Part shown: positions 33,715-42,403 of the stretch, piece by piece
Numbering within the stretch: position 1 is the first letter of the stretch
Layout of the letters: each line of letters starts with the position of its first letter
NCBI GenBank assembly: GCA_025928655.1
Contig: JAICJC010000011.1
Span: forward strand, 1-44,885
Direction of reading: 5' to 3'
From: Thermoleophilia bacterium
GTDB lineage: Bacteria; Actinomycetota; Thermoleophilia; Gaiellales; JAICJC01
Length of the DNA: 44,885 nt
The notes under the pieces: generated by a model
Told to the model about the DNA's origin: nothing
What the model saw: only the letters and a program-made list of their open reading frames with translations
Databases searched by the model: none
Made by a program: the position numbers and the translations under genes

Positions 33715-34902
33715 ATGGACGCGGCGACGATCCTGCACGCCGACCTCGACTCGTTCTACGCCTCGGTCGAGCAGCGCGACGACCCGCGCCTGCGCGGGCG
33801 GCCGGTGATCGTGGGCGCGGGGGTCGTGCTGGCCGCGAGCTACGAGGCCAAGGCGCACGGGATCCGCACCGCCATGGGCGGCAAGGTGGCGCGGCGGCTG
33901 TGCCCGCACGCCGTCGTCGTGCCGCCGCGGATGTCGGCGTACTCCGAGGCGAGCAAGGCCGTCTACCGCGTGTTCGACGACCACTGCCCGCTCGTCGAGG
34001 GCCTCTCGATCGACGAGGCGTTCCTGGACGTGCGCGGGATGGAGCGGATCGCCGGCTCCCCGGTCGAGATCGCGGTGCGCCTGCGCCGGGCCGTGCGCGA
34101 ACGGGTCGGCCTGCCGATCACGGTCGGCGTCGCGCGCACCAAGTTCCTGGCCAAGGTCGCAAGCGGCGTCGCCAAGCCGGACGGGCTTCTCGTCGTCCCG
34201 CCGTCGCGTGAGCTGGCGTTCCTGCACCCGCTCCCCGTCGAGGCCCTCTGGGGCGTCGGGCCGAAGACCGCAGGCCGGCTGCGCGAGCAGGGGATCGCGA
34301 CCGTGGCCCAGGTGGCGACTCTGGGGGAGGGGACGCTGGTCGAGCTGCTGGGGCGGGCGGCCGGCCGCCACCTGCACGCGCTCGCGCACAACTCCGACCC
34401 GCGCCCGGTGCAGGCCCGCCGCCGGCGCGGCTCGATCGGCTCGCAGCGCGCGCTCGGCCGCCGGCCCCGCTCGCCGGAGGCGGTCGACGCGATCCTGGTC
34501 GGCCTGGTCGACCGGGTCACCCGCCGCATGCGGGCCGCGGGCCGGGTCGGGCGCACCGTCGTCCTGCGCCTGCGCTTCGGCGACTTCGAGCGCGTCACGC
34601 GCTCGCACACGCTCCCGCACGCCACGTCGGAGATGCAGCCGGTGCTCGTGACGGCCCGGATCCTGCTCGCCGGCGCGATGCCGATGATCGAGGCCCGCGG
34701 CCTGACCCTGGTCGGCATTGCGGTCGCGAACCTCTCCGACGACCGCGCCGTCCAGCTGCTCCTGCCGTTCGACCGCCGCAACGGCGGCGCGCTCGACGCG
34801 GCGGTCGACACGGTGCGCGAGCGCTACGGCTCGAAGGCCATCATGCGCGCGGTCATGCTCGGCCACGACCAGGGCCTGACGGTGCCGCTGCTACCGGACT
34901 AG
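33715..34902 (+). CDS. dinB: DNA polymerase IV (Y-family translesion polymerase)
   Basis: A 395-residue Y-family polymerase. Catalytic residues are D10 (LHADLDSFYASVEQ) and D100-E101 (LSIDEAFLDV). The fingers contain AASYEAKAHGIRTAM and the HhH region WGVGPKTAGRLREQGI. The little-finger domain follows. A likely clamp-binding peptide is VQLLLPF near the C-terminus. ATG 33715 is preferred because it matches the family's usual start; ATG 33706 lies inside the SOS box. It is expected to be induced by DNA damage and may be transcribed both from its own promoter and with the upstream exonuclease. Confidence 0.95.
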   Translation: MDAATILHADLDSFYASVEQRDDPRLRGRPVIVGAGVVLAASYEAKAHGIRTAMGGKVARRLCPHAVVVPPRMSAYSEASKAVYRVFDDHCPLVEGLSIDEAFLDVRGMERIAGSPVEIAVRLRRAVRERVGLPITVGVARTKFLAKVASGVAKPDGLLVVPPSRELAFLHPLPVEALWGVGPKTAGRLREQGIATVAQVATLGEGTLVELLGRAAGRHLHALAHNSDPRPVQARRRRGSIGSQRALGRRPRSPEAVDAILVGLVDRVTRRMRAAGRVGRTVVLRLRFGDFERVTRSHTLPHATSEMQPVLVTARILLAGAMPMIEARGLTLVGIAVANLSDDRAVQLLLPFDRRNGGALDAAVDTVRERYGSKAIMRAVMLGHDQGLTVPLLPD

Positions 34903-34986
34903 ATGGTTGATTCCGATTCCCGTGATGTCCTGGGCGGCTGGGAACCGAGCAGCGCAAGGACGCAGGAAGCGTTCATACCTGGTCGT

Positions 34987-35211
34987 ATGGGCGCGACCGA
35001 GGACGAAGCGATGCGACGGTTCGCGGCCTCAGTCCCACCACGATCCGAACCCCGACCGCAGTTGTGCGACCGCCAGTTCCAGATCATGGCCGCGGCGTAT
35101 GCCAAGGTCGGGATCAAGGTGCACGAGGTCTCCGGCGGCGACGGCGGCGAGGCCTACACGATGCTCACGGCCCCGGGCGGCAAGTACCTGACCGCCTGGC
35201 CCACCCCATGA
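34987..35211 (+). CDS. Hypothetical protein
   Basis: A 74-residue protein from ATG 34987; an in-frame ATG at 34903, directly after the dinB stop, would give 102 residues. The segment CDRQFQIMAAAYAKVGIKVHEVSGGDGG and the end MLTAPGGKYLTAW look like a small folded domain. The upstream part is less GC-rich than its surroundings. Not recognised. It is convergent with the truncated binding protein, 1 bp between stops. Confidence 0.5.
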   Translation: MGATEDEAMRRFAASVPPRSEPRPQLCDRQFQIMAAAYAKVGIKVHEVSGGDGGEAYTMLTAPGGKYLTAWPTP

Positions 35212-35212
35212 G

Positions 35213-36268
35213 CTACGGCATCATCGTCCCGAACGACCTCGACTTCGACGGCGACATGATGTTCGCCCAGGGGCGGGCGTAGCCGCGGAAGACGACGTCC
35301 ACGATCTGCTTCCGGGGGGTCGCGTACTCGAACGCCTCCTTCACGAGCGGGTTGAGGAGCTCGCGGTTCTTCGGCTTCTTCGGGTTCGAGTTGAAGCCGA
35401 GGTTGGTGACCTCGTCCCCCGGCTGCACGTCGAGCGTGATCCCCTTCTTGCCCTTGAGCGCGCTGCCGGCACTGTAGGGGACCGCGTCGACGACGTCGAC
35501 GTTGTGCGCCTCCAGGTCGGCCACCATCGACGTCGTGTTCGTGTAGTAGGTGAGCGTGACGGCGGCGGCGCGCGACTTCGGCCCGTAGAAGTAGGGGTTG
35601 GGCTTGAAGACGGTCGTCCCCTTCTCCTCGAACCGGGTGATCGTGTAGGGGCCGCCGGACACCATCGGCAGGTGCTGTTCGGGCCGGAACGCCTTCAGCG
35701 CGCCGCCGTTGTTCCCGGTGTGCTTGTCCCACACGTGCTCGGGCAGGACGAAGAACTGCTCCAGGTTGGCGAGGCCGGGGGCCACCGCGTGCGCATAGCG
35801 GATGACGAGCGTGTTCGGGTTCGGCGCCGACGCCGACTTCACCCCGGTCAGGATGCCCGCCAGGTACGAGGTCGCGCCGTTGCGGTAGCGCAGCGAGGTG
35901 TCGATCGTCCACACGGCGTCCTTCGCGGTCAACGGGACGCCGTCCGACCACTTCCCGCCGGGCCGCAGGTGGAACGTCCACACGAGGCCGTCAGGGGTGT
36001 GCGTCCAGCTCTTCGCCCAGTCGCCCTCGAGCTTCAGGCCGGGGCCGTACTGCACCAGCTGCGGGAACACCATCCCGTAGGCGGTCGAGTCCTGCGTCTC
36101 GATCCCGACGAACGGGTTGAGCGTGTCGATGTAGTACGTGGTGCCGACCCGGAGGATCTTCCTGGCGCCGCCGCTCGACGACGACCCGCCGCCGCAGCCG
36201 GTCGCAAGGAGCGCCGCCGTCCCCGCCAGGGCGACGGCTGTCCGCAGGAGTTTTGAGCGCGGACTCAA
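35213..36268 (-). pseudogene. Family-5 substrate-binding lipoprotein, C-terminally truncated
   Basis: 351 residues from TTG 36268. The signal peptide ends in a lipobox at C25 (LLATGC). Family-5 (oligopeptide/dipeptide) features are clear: LNPFVGIETQDSTAYGMVF, WTFHLRPGGKWSDGVPLTAKD, SGGPYTITRFEEKG and NPYFYGP. Members are normally 500 residues or more. Here homology stops around GYARPWANI and a short unrelated tail (SPSKSRSFGTMMP) follows, so the C-terminal lobe is missing. No permease or ATPase genes accompany it. It is likely a decayed gene, though a short form could be expressed; the promoter looks intact. Confidence 0.8.
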
Positions 36269-36280
36269 GATCGCAGCGCG

Positions 36281-36310
36281 CCTATACCACGGCCCGTCCG
36301 GCCGCGTCAA
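36281..36310 (-). promoter_or_regulatory. Promoter, TTGACG-18-TATAGG
   Basis: On the minus strand, TTGACG (36310-36305), an 18-bp spacer, and TATAGG (36286-36281), 12 nt before the TTG start of the binding-protein gene. Confidence 0.55.
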
Positions 36311-36341
36311 TCCTTGACCGCGCGTCGAGGCCGATGCTTGA

Positions 36342-36961
36342 ATGCGGCCGATTTCTGTGTCATCGCTGAAGAAACCCGGGACGGGCCGCAAGGGCGCCGC
36401 CATGCGCACGGCCATCCTCGACGCGGCCTGCCGGGCGATCGTCGAGCGCGGGGTCGACAACGTCCGCATGCGCGACATCGCCGCGGCGGCGGGCGTCTCG
36501 CCGACGCTGCCGCACTACTACTTCGACACCCGCTCAGGGCTTCTGCGCGGGCGTTCGTCCACGCCGAGGAGGCGATGGCCCGGCTCGAGCTCGAGGCCGC
36601 CGGCGACAGCCCGCCGCGGGAGCGGCTCGAGCGCCTGCTGCTCGTCTACTTCGACGCCGATCCGCGCGTGTACGAGATCTGGATGCTCGCGCGCGAGATG
36701 ACGACCCGCGCCATTCGCGAGCCGGGCCTGCGCGACTCGCACGAGGGCGTGTACGCGTCCTGGTCGCGGACGATCGCCGGCGTGATCCGCGCGGGGCAGG
36801 ACGCCGGGGAGGTCGATGCGGGTGTCGACGCCGACGTGGCCGGCTGGCGCCTGACGGCGCTCGTCGAGGGCCTGGGGACGTGGCTCCTGACCGGCATGGC
36901 CACCCGCCGCCAGTGCCGCGAGCTCGTCCGCGACTGGATCGCGCGCGAGCTGGGCGAGTAG
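36342..36961 (+). pseudogene. TetR-family regulator, frameshifted
   Basis: The DNA-binding half is in one frame (start 36342 or 36402; RTAILDAACRAIVERGVDNVRMRDIAAAAGVSPTLPHYYFDTRSGLLR), and the ligand-binding half is in another (AFVHAEEAMARLELEAAGD onward to the stop at 36961). The break is at about 36549-36550, where one base seems to be missing in CGCGGGCG. Restoring one base gives a normal protein of about 205 residues. It could be a real null mutation or a sequencing error in GC-rich DNA. It is upstream of the EmrB/QacA-type exporter, its expected target, and divergent from the truncated binding protein. Confidence 0.85.
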
Positions 36962-36990
36962 CCGGCCCCGGTTGTCGGCGGGCGGCAAGC

Positions 36991-37043
36991 GGGGTCAGAC
37001 CCCGAACGGCGGCCGTGACAGATCCGTTGCGCCCATGTGCGGG
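36991..37043 (+). repeat. Dispersed repeat, copy B (3' end degraded)
   Basis: Begins with the palindrome GGGGTCAGACCCC (36991-37003) and the core AACGGCGGCCGTGACAG, then CGTTGC. The 3' palindrome is not recognisable. It lies between the TetR pseudogene and the MFS gene. Confidence 0.75.
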
Positions 37044-37084
37044 TACCGCCTCGCCCGCAGCCGGGCTTGAGGCAGGATTGCCCC

Positions 37085-38602
37085 GTGCAGGCACGGGCCC
37101 CAGACTCCGCCGACTCCCACGCCGGGTGGGCGCCGCTGCTTGCGATCTGCCTCGGCACGTTCATGCTGCTGATCGACGTCACGATCGTGAACGTCGCGCT
37201 CCCCCAGATGGCGGTCGACCTGCACACGTCCTTCGCCAGCCTGCAGTGGGTCGTCGACATCTACGCCCTCACGCTCGCGGCGCTGCTGATGGTGATCGGC
37301 TCGGCCTCGGACGGGGTCGGTCGCCGGCGCACCTACATCGCCGGGCTCGTGGTGTTCACGCTCGCCTCGCTCGTGTGCGGGCTGGCGCCGTCGGAGGACG
37401 TGCTCGTCGCCGCGCGGGCCGTGCAGGGCGCCGGCGCGGCGGCGATGTTCGCCACCACGATCGCGCTCATCAACGTCGCCTACACCGGCCGGGCGCGGGG
37501 CGTGGCGTTCGGCATCTGGGGCGCGACGAACGGCGCCGCGGCGGCGGCCGGGCCGATCGTCGGCGGCCTCCTCACCCAGGGGCTCTCCTGGCGCTGGGTG
37601 TTCTTCGTCAACGTGCCCATCGGGGTCGCCACCGTCGTGACCGGGCGGCGGTCGCTGCGCGAGTCGCTCCGGGAAGGGCCGGTCAGGGTGGACTGGCCCG
37701 CAGGCGTCGCCTTCACGGTCGCGGCCGGATCGGCCACCTACGGGCTCCTGCACGCGCAGTCCGACGGCTGGACATCGCCCGTGACCCTGTCCCTGCTCGC
37801 CCTCGCCGTCGCGGCCCTGATCGGGTTCGTGGTGCGCGAGGGGCACACGCACGACCCGATGTTCGACCTGGCGCTCCTGCGCGGCGGCCCGCTGGCGGGG
37901 GTGCTCGTCGCGGCGACGCTCTACACCGCCGTCGCCTTCGCCGCGCTCATCTACACCTCGATCTGGCTGCAGACGATCCTCGGGCTCAGCCCGGTCGCCG
38001 CCGGCCTCGTGACGCTGCCGCTGAGCGCGCTGTCGTTCGTCGTCGCCGCCGCAGGGGGGCGCGTGCTGCACGACATCCCGGCGCGGCTCGTGCTGGTGGG
38101 GGGACTCCTCCTGCTCGGCGTGGGCGACCTGCTCGAGATCGGCCTCGGCGGTGGGTCGAGCTGGGCGCGGCTCCTGCCGGGCCTGGCGATCCTGGGCATC
38201 GGGGTGGGTGCGATGAGCCCGGTGCTCGCCTCCGCGGCGATGTCGTCGGTGCCGACGGAACGCGGCGGGATGGCCGCGGGCGCCGTCAACACCGCCCGCC
38301 AGCTCGGGTTCGCGCTCGGGATCGCGATCCTCGGGGGCGTCTTCGTCTCCCGGATCGGCGACCACCTTGCCGGGGGGCCGGGCCACGGGCGGCTGGCCGA
38401 CGCCGCGGCGGGGGGCGGGGCCCAGGCCGCGCTGGCCGCGGCGCCGCCCGCGGCACGGACGCATCTGGACGCCTCCCTGCACGTCGCGGTCGGCTCCGCG
38501 CTCGGCTCCACCTTCGCCGTCGCCGGCATCGCAGGCCTCGCCGGCGCCGCTCTCGTCTGGATCATGATGCGCGACCCGAGCCGGGAGTCCGCCGCGCCCT
38601 GA
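37085..38602 (+). CDS. MFS transporter, DHA2 / EmrB-QacA type (14 TM)
   Basis: A 505-residue drug:proton antiporter-like protein. It has TM1 LLAICLGTFMLLIDVTIVNVALP (motif D1), motif A as GSASDGVGRRRTY, and motif C-like GPIVGGLL. Fourteen hydrophobic segments fit DHA2. GTG 37085 is chosen; an upstream ATG at 37037 lies within repeat B. It is the expected target of the adjacent TetR gene, which is frameshifted, so it might be expressed without control. Repeat copies flank it on both sides; copy C begins 2 bp after its stop. Confidence 0.92.
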   Translation: MQARAPDSADSHAGWAPLLAICLGTFMLLIDVTIVNVALPQMAVDLHTSFASLQWVVDIYALTLAALLMVIGSASDGVGRRRTYIAGLVVFTLASLVCGLAPSEDVLVAARAVQGAGAAAMFATTIALINVAYTGRARGVAFGIWGATNGAAAAAGPIVGGLLTQGLSWRWVFFVNVPIGVATVVTGRRSLRESLREGPVRVDWPAGVAFTVAAGSATYGLLHAQSDGWTSPVTLSLLALAVAALIGFVVREGHTHDPMFDLALLRGGPLAGVLVAATLYTAVAFAALIYTSIWLQTILGLSPVAAGLVTLPLSALSFVVAAAGGRVLHDIPARLVLVGGLLLLGVGDLLEIGLGGGSSWARLLPGLAILGIGVGAMSPVLASAAMSSVPTERGGMAAGAVNTARQLGFALGIAILGGVFVSRIGDHLAGGPGHGRLADAAAGGGAQAALAAAPPAARTHLDASLHVAVGSALGSTFAVAGIAGLAGAALVWIMMRDPSRESAAP

Positions 38603-38604
38603 CC

Positions 38605-38667
38605 GGGGTCAGACCCCGAACGGCGGGCGTGACAGGTTCGTTGCAGTCCTGTTCGGGGTCTGACCCC
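38605..38667 (+). repeat. 63-bp dispersed repeat, copy C
   Basis: Bounded by GGGGTCAGACCCC (38605-38617) and GGGGTCTGACCCC (38655-38667), with a core nearly identical to copy A and the same length. It begins 2 bp after the MFS stop codon. Confidence 0.85.
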
Positions 38668-38768
38668 GGAGGGCCGATGAGTTCTGCGCGGGTGTTCGGT
38701 CCGAGTGACATGTCCGTTCGGAAATCGGCGACACGACCGGGGCCGGGACCGCGGTACCCTGGATCCTT

Positions 38769-38808
38769 CGCGCGAGGCCCGACCCGGAGGGGGTCCGGCC
38801 CTCGCGCG
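38769..38808. other. GC-rich hairpin in the MMPL leader region
   Basis: CGCGCGAGG (38769-38777) pairs with CCTCGCGCG (38800-38808), and the arms extend inward with further G-C pairs. A TACCCT box at 38755-38760 just upstream could start a transcript through it. It may be an attenuator or terminator. The rest of the 260-bp region shows no gene. Confidence 0.4.
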
Positions 38809-38864
38809 TGGGTGTCTCGAACCCACGGCTCGCATACGACGCTTCTAAGGATGTGCTCTCGTAC

Positions 38865-41156
38865 ATGACTGATCCACACGCACCGACGCTGGAAGAGGAA
38901 CGCGCGCTCTCGCACGCCGGCGGGCTGGCCCGCATGGCCCGCGCCTTCGCCCACCACCCGTGGCGCGTCATCGGCGCCTGGCTGGCCATCTTCGTCGTGC
39001 TCGGCGGGCTGAACGCCGCCTTCCACGGCACGCTGATCAACGACTTCAACATCCCGGGCTCGGACGTCCAGAAGGCGACCGACCTGATCAACGCCAAGTT
39101 CGGCGCCCAGAAGGGCGCGGCGCTCCGCGTCGTCGTGGCCGCCCCGCCCGGGCAGCGCCTCGACACGCCGCAGCGCAAGGCGGCGATCACCGACATGCTC
39201 TCCGAGGGGACGAGCTCCCAGCGGTCGCTCGACTTCACGAAGAAGGACGTGAACGCGATCACGAACCCGCTCGCGGGCGGGTCGCATCAGCTCTCGAAGG
39301 ACGGTCGCATCGCGTTCTTCGACGTGCAGTACGACAAGAACGGGTTCCAGCTGCCCCGCTCGGGCGTCGTCAACACAGAGGACAAGCTGCGCTCGATCGG
39401 CCAGAAGGCCGGGATCGACGTGCAGTTCACCGGCGAGGCCGAGCAGGGCGACGTCTCGAGCGGCGGCAGCGAGATCATCGGCCTGATCGCGGCGTTCATC
39501 GTCCTGATGATCCTGTTCCGGGCGCTCGTCCCGACGGTCATCCCCCTGATCTTCGCGATCACCGCGGTGGCGGGCGCGTTCCTGCTGCTCTACCTGGCCG
39601 CCCGGCTCACGCACTTCAACACGGTGACCCAAATCCTGGTGCCGATGATCGGCCTCGGAGTCGGCATCGACTACACGCTGTTCATCGTGACCAGGTTCCG
39701 GCAGTACCTGCACGACGGCCTCGATCCGCGTGAGGCGGCGGCCGCCGCCGGCGCGACCGCGGGGCGGGCGGTGCTGTTCGCCGGCACGACGGTCGCGATC
39801 TCGATCACCGGCCTGGCCCTGATCGGCATCGACTTCATCACGAAGCTGGGGCTGGGCAGCGCGCTCGGCGTGCTGACGGCCGTGCTCCTCGCCCAGTCGC
39901 TGCTGCCGGCGGTGCTGTCGCTGTTGGGCCACAGGATCGACCGCGGCCGGCTCGGCCTGCGGGCGTCCGACGACTCCCGCGCCGGCCAGGCGAAGACGCC
40001 GATCGCCCGCTGGGGCCGCTTCGTCACCACCCACTCGAAGGCGATGCTGGCCGTCGCCGTCGTCTTCCTGTTCGTGATCGCCTCGCCGGTGCTCAAGTCC
40101 CGGCTGGGGCTGGCGGACGCGGGCACGGCGCCGAAGAGCCAGACCACCCGGCAGGCATACGACCTGCTCTCGACCGGCTTCGGGCCCGGGTTCACCGAGC
40201 CGATCCCGATCGTGGTCGCGCTGAACTCCGACCACAACGCGGCGGTGAAGCTGCAGAACGCGTTCAAGCACGTGCCCGGCATCTCCGACGTCGTGGCGCC
40301 GATCTACAACGCCAAGACGCCCGACCAGGCGTCCGTGGCGATCATCAACACCTACTCGAAGTACAAGCCGCAGGACTCGCAGACGGACGACATCGTCTCG
40401 ACGCTCCGGCACACGACCATCCCCGACGCCCTCAAGGGCTCCTCGGCGGTCGCGTACGTGTCGGGCTCGAACGCCGCCTTCACCGACATCGGCGACCGCA
40501 TCTTCTCGCGGACGCCGTGGTTCCTGCTCTACATCGTGGGGATCACGTTCCTCGTGATGGCGATGGCGTTCCGGTCGCTGGTGGTCGCCGTCAAGGCGGC
40601 GCTCACGACCCTCGCCTCGGCGGTGGTCGGGTTCGGCGTCCTCACCTTCGTGATCCAGCTCGGGCACGGGATGGGGATCATCGGCCTCGACCGCACCGGG
40701 CCGATCGAGAGCTTCGTGCCGCCGATCGCGTTCGCGATCCTGTTCGGCCTCTCGATGGACTACGAGGTGTTCCTGATGAGCCGCATCCGCGAGGAGCACG
40801 TGCACGGGAGCCGGACGTTCACGGCGGTGCGCGACGGGATGGCGGGCGTCGGCCGCGTGATCGTGGCCGCGGCCTTCATCATGTCGGCCGTGTTCTTCGC
40901 CTTCCTGCTCAACCCTGACCGCGTGTCGAAGGAGTTCGGCCTGCTGCTCGGCGTCGCCATCCTGACGGACGCCCTCGTCGTGCGCATGACGTTCGTGCCG
41001 GCGCTGCTGTCGGTGCTCGGCGAGCGCTCCTGGACGATCCCGGCCTGGCTTGACCGGGTGCTCCCGAACATCACCATCGAGCCGCCGGTGCAGCGCGAGG
41101 CGGCCGACGGCGGGAGCGCCGGCCCGCGCGAGCCGGCCGAGTCGACGGCGAGCTGA
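38865..41156 (+). CDS. MMPL-family (RND-type) transporter
   Basis: A 763-residue protein with the duplicated MMPL layout: TM1 near residue 35 (WRVIGAWLAIFVVLGGL), a large external loop, and a five-helix bundle with GLGVGIDYTLFIVTRF. A second TM and loop follow, and a second bundle with FGLSMDYEVFLMSRIREEH. The conserved DY pairs mark the proton path. It probably moves a lipid or hydrophobic molecule outward. ATG 38865 is preferred over 38808. It is convergent with the ABC importer, with a terminator-like hairpin between. Confidence 0.94.
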   Translation: MTDPHAPTLEEERALSHAGGLARMARAFAHHPWRVIGAWLAIFVVLGGLNAAFHGTLINDFNIPGSDVQKATDLINAKFGAQKGAALRVVVAAPPGQRLDTPQRKAAITDMLSEGTSSQRSLDFTKKDVNAITNPLAGGSHQLSKDGRIAFFDVQYDKNGFQLPRSGVVNTEDKLRSIGQKAGIDVQFTGEAEQGDVSSGGSEIIGLIAAFIVLMILFRALVPTVIPLIFAITAVAGAFLLLYLAARLTHFNTVTQILVPMIGLGVGIDYTLFIVTRFRQYLHDGLDPREAAAAAGATAGRAVLFAGTTVAISITGLALIGIDFITKLGLGSALGVLTAVLLAQSLLPAVLSLLGHRIDRGRLGLRASDDSRAGQAKTPIARWGRFVTTHSKAMLAVAVVFLFVIASPVLKSRLGLADAGTAPKSQTTRQAYDLLSTGFGPGFTEPIPIVVALNSDHNAAVKLQNAFKHVPGISDVVAPIYNAKTPDQASVAIINTYSKYKPQDSQTDDIVSTLRHTTIPDALKGSSAVAYVSGSNAAFTDIGDRIFSRTPWFLLYIVGITFLVMAMAFRSLVVAVKAALTTLASAVVGFGVLTFVIQLGHGMGIIGLDRTGPIESFVPPIAFAILFGLSMDYEVFLMSRIREEHVHGSRTFTAVRDGMAGVGRVIVAAAFIMSAVFFAFLLNPDRVSKEFGLLLGVAILTDALVVRMTFVPALLSVLGERSWTIPAWLDRVLPNITIEPPVQREAADGGSAGPREPAESTAS

Positions 41157-41161
41157 GGCGT

Positions 41162-41200
41162 CTGGGACCGTCCCCGCCCGCGAGGCGGGGACGGTCCCAG
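41162..41200. terminator. Bidirectional terminator-like hairpin, 17-bp stem
   Basis: A perfect 17-bp stem (41162-41178 with 41184-41200) and 5-nt loop, starting CTGGGACCGTCCCC, between two convergent stops (41156 and 41204). Confidence 0.7.
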
Positions 41201-41203
41201 GGC

Positions 41204-42403
41204 TCATTCCTTCACGTACGGCCGGCCGTCCGCAGCCGGCGGCCGCGAGCGCCCGATCAGCCCGACCAGGGCGATCAGCGTCAGCACGTAGGGCAGCGTC
41301 GAGAGCAGGTTCACCGACACGTCCGCGCTCTGCTGGAGCCGGTCGGCCAGGCCGCTCGCAAAGCCGAAGAGCAGGCACGCGCCGAACGCGCCGTACGGCC
41401 GCCATTTGCCGAAGATCATCGCGGCCAGCGCGATGAAGCCGCGGCCCGCCGTCATGTTCTGGTCGAACGAGCCGACGAACCCGATCGATAGGTAGGCGCC
41501 GCCGAGCGCCGCCAGCATCCCCGAGAGGATCACGGCCGCGTAGCGGGTGCGGTAGACCGAGATGCCGACCGTGTCCGCCGCTCGGGGATGCTCGCCCACC
41601 GACCTGATGCGCAGCCCGATCGGCGTCCGGAAGAGCACCACGTGGACGAGGACGATGGCGGCGAACAGCAGCCAGATCATCAGGTTCAGGCTGCCGAAGA
41701 CGCCGAGGACGCCGGGCAGGCTGCGGATCCCCGGAATGCTCACCTGCGGGACCATGGAGACGTTCGCGGGCGTGCCCTGGTCGCCGTAGACGTCGATGAA
41801 CATGTAGCCCGTCACGCCCAGCGCGAGGAAGTTGATCGCCGTACCGATCACGATCTGGTCGGCGCGCAGGTGGATCGTGAAGATGGCGTGGACGGCGGCG
41901 AGCACGGCGCCGGCGGCGATCGCGACGAGCAGCCCGACGACCCAGGTGCCGCTCCACGCCGCCGCCCAGATGCCGAAGAACGCCCCGTTCAGCATCATCC
42001 CCTCGAGGCCGATGTTCACGACCCCCGCGCGCTCCGAGATGACGCCGCCGATGGCGGCCCAGCCGAGCGGGGTGGCGTACTGGAGGGTCGAGGCCAGGAG
42101 GCCGGCGTTCACGATCGCGGCGAGCGTGGTCGTCGACCGGCCCTGGGCCCAGGCGGCGATCAGCACGGCCACGATGGCGACGCCGACGGCCCAGCCGCCC
42201 GCCCGCCACTCGCGGCCCTGGAGCGCCCATGCGCCGCAGCCGAGCCCGATGACCGCGAGGGCCACCGGCGCCCCCTGCGCCCGCACCTCGAACGGCGGCA
42301 GCGCCAGCCACACGGCCAGGAACCCGAACGCGACGCCGATCAGGCCGATCGCCCGGGCTCCGGTGGGCACCCGCGCGCTCAGGCGGGCGGCGACCGCGCT
42401 CAC
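41204..42403 (-). CDS. ABC transporter permease, BMP-type nucleoside/sugar importer (second permease)
   Basis: A 399-residue integral membrane protein of the BPD_transp_2 group. Typical motifs are GGVISERAGVVNIGLEGMML and the EHPRAADTVGISVYRTRYAAV region. GTG 42403 has AGGAGGAGG upstream and overlaps the preceding permease stop by 4 bp. In known systems (NupPQ-like) it pairs with the other permease to carry purine or pyrimidine nucleosides with a BMP lipoprotein. That binding protein is not in the window and may lie beyond the right edge. Confidence 0.92.
   Translation of the reverse strand: MSAVAARLSARVPTGARAIGLIGVAFGFLAVWLALPPFEVRAQGAPVALAVIGLGCGAWALQGREWRAGGWAVGVAIVAVLIAAWAQGRSTTTLAAIVNAGLLASTLQYATPLGWAAIGGVISERAGVVNIGLEGMMLNGAFFGIWAAAWSGTWVVGLLVAIAAGAVLAAVHAIFTIHLRADQIVIGTAINFLALGVTGYMFIDVYGDQGTPANVSMVPQVSIPGIRSLPGVLGVFGSLNLMIWLLFAAIVLVHVVLFRTPIGLRIRSVGEHPRAADTVGISVYRTRYAAVILSGMLAALGGAYLSIGFVGSFDQNMTAGRGFIALAAMIFGKWRPYGAFGACLLFGFASGLADRLQQSADVSVNLLSTLPYVLTLIALVGLIGRSRPPAADGRPYVKE

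Noticed and set aside
38562..42311. 1249-residue minus-strand frame opposite the MMPL gene
   Set aside because: Composition typical of antisense frames; the MMPL protein has clear paired DY motifs on the plus strand.
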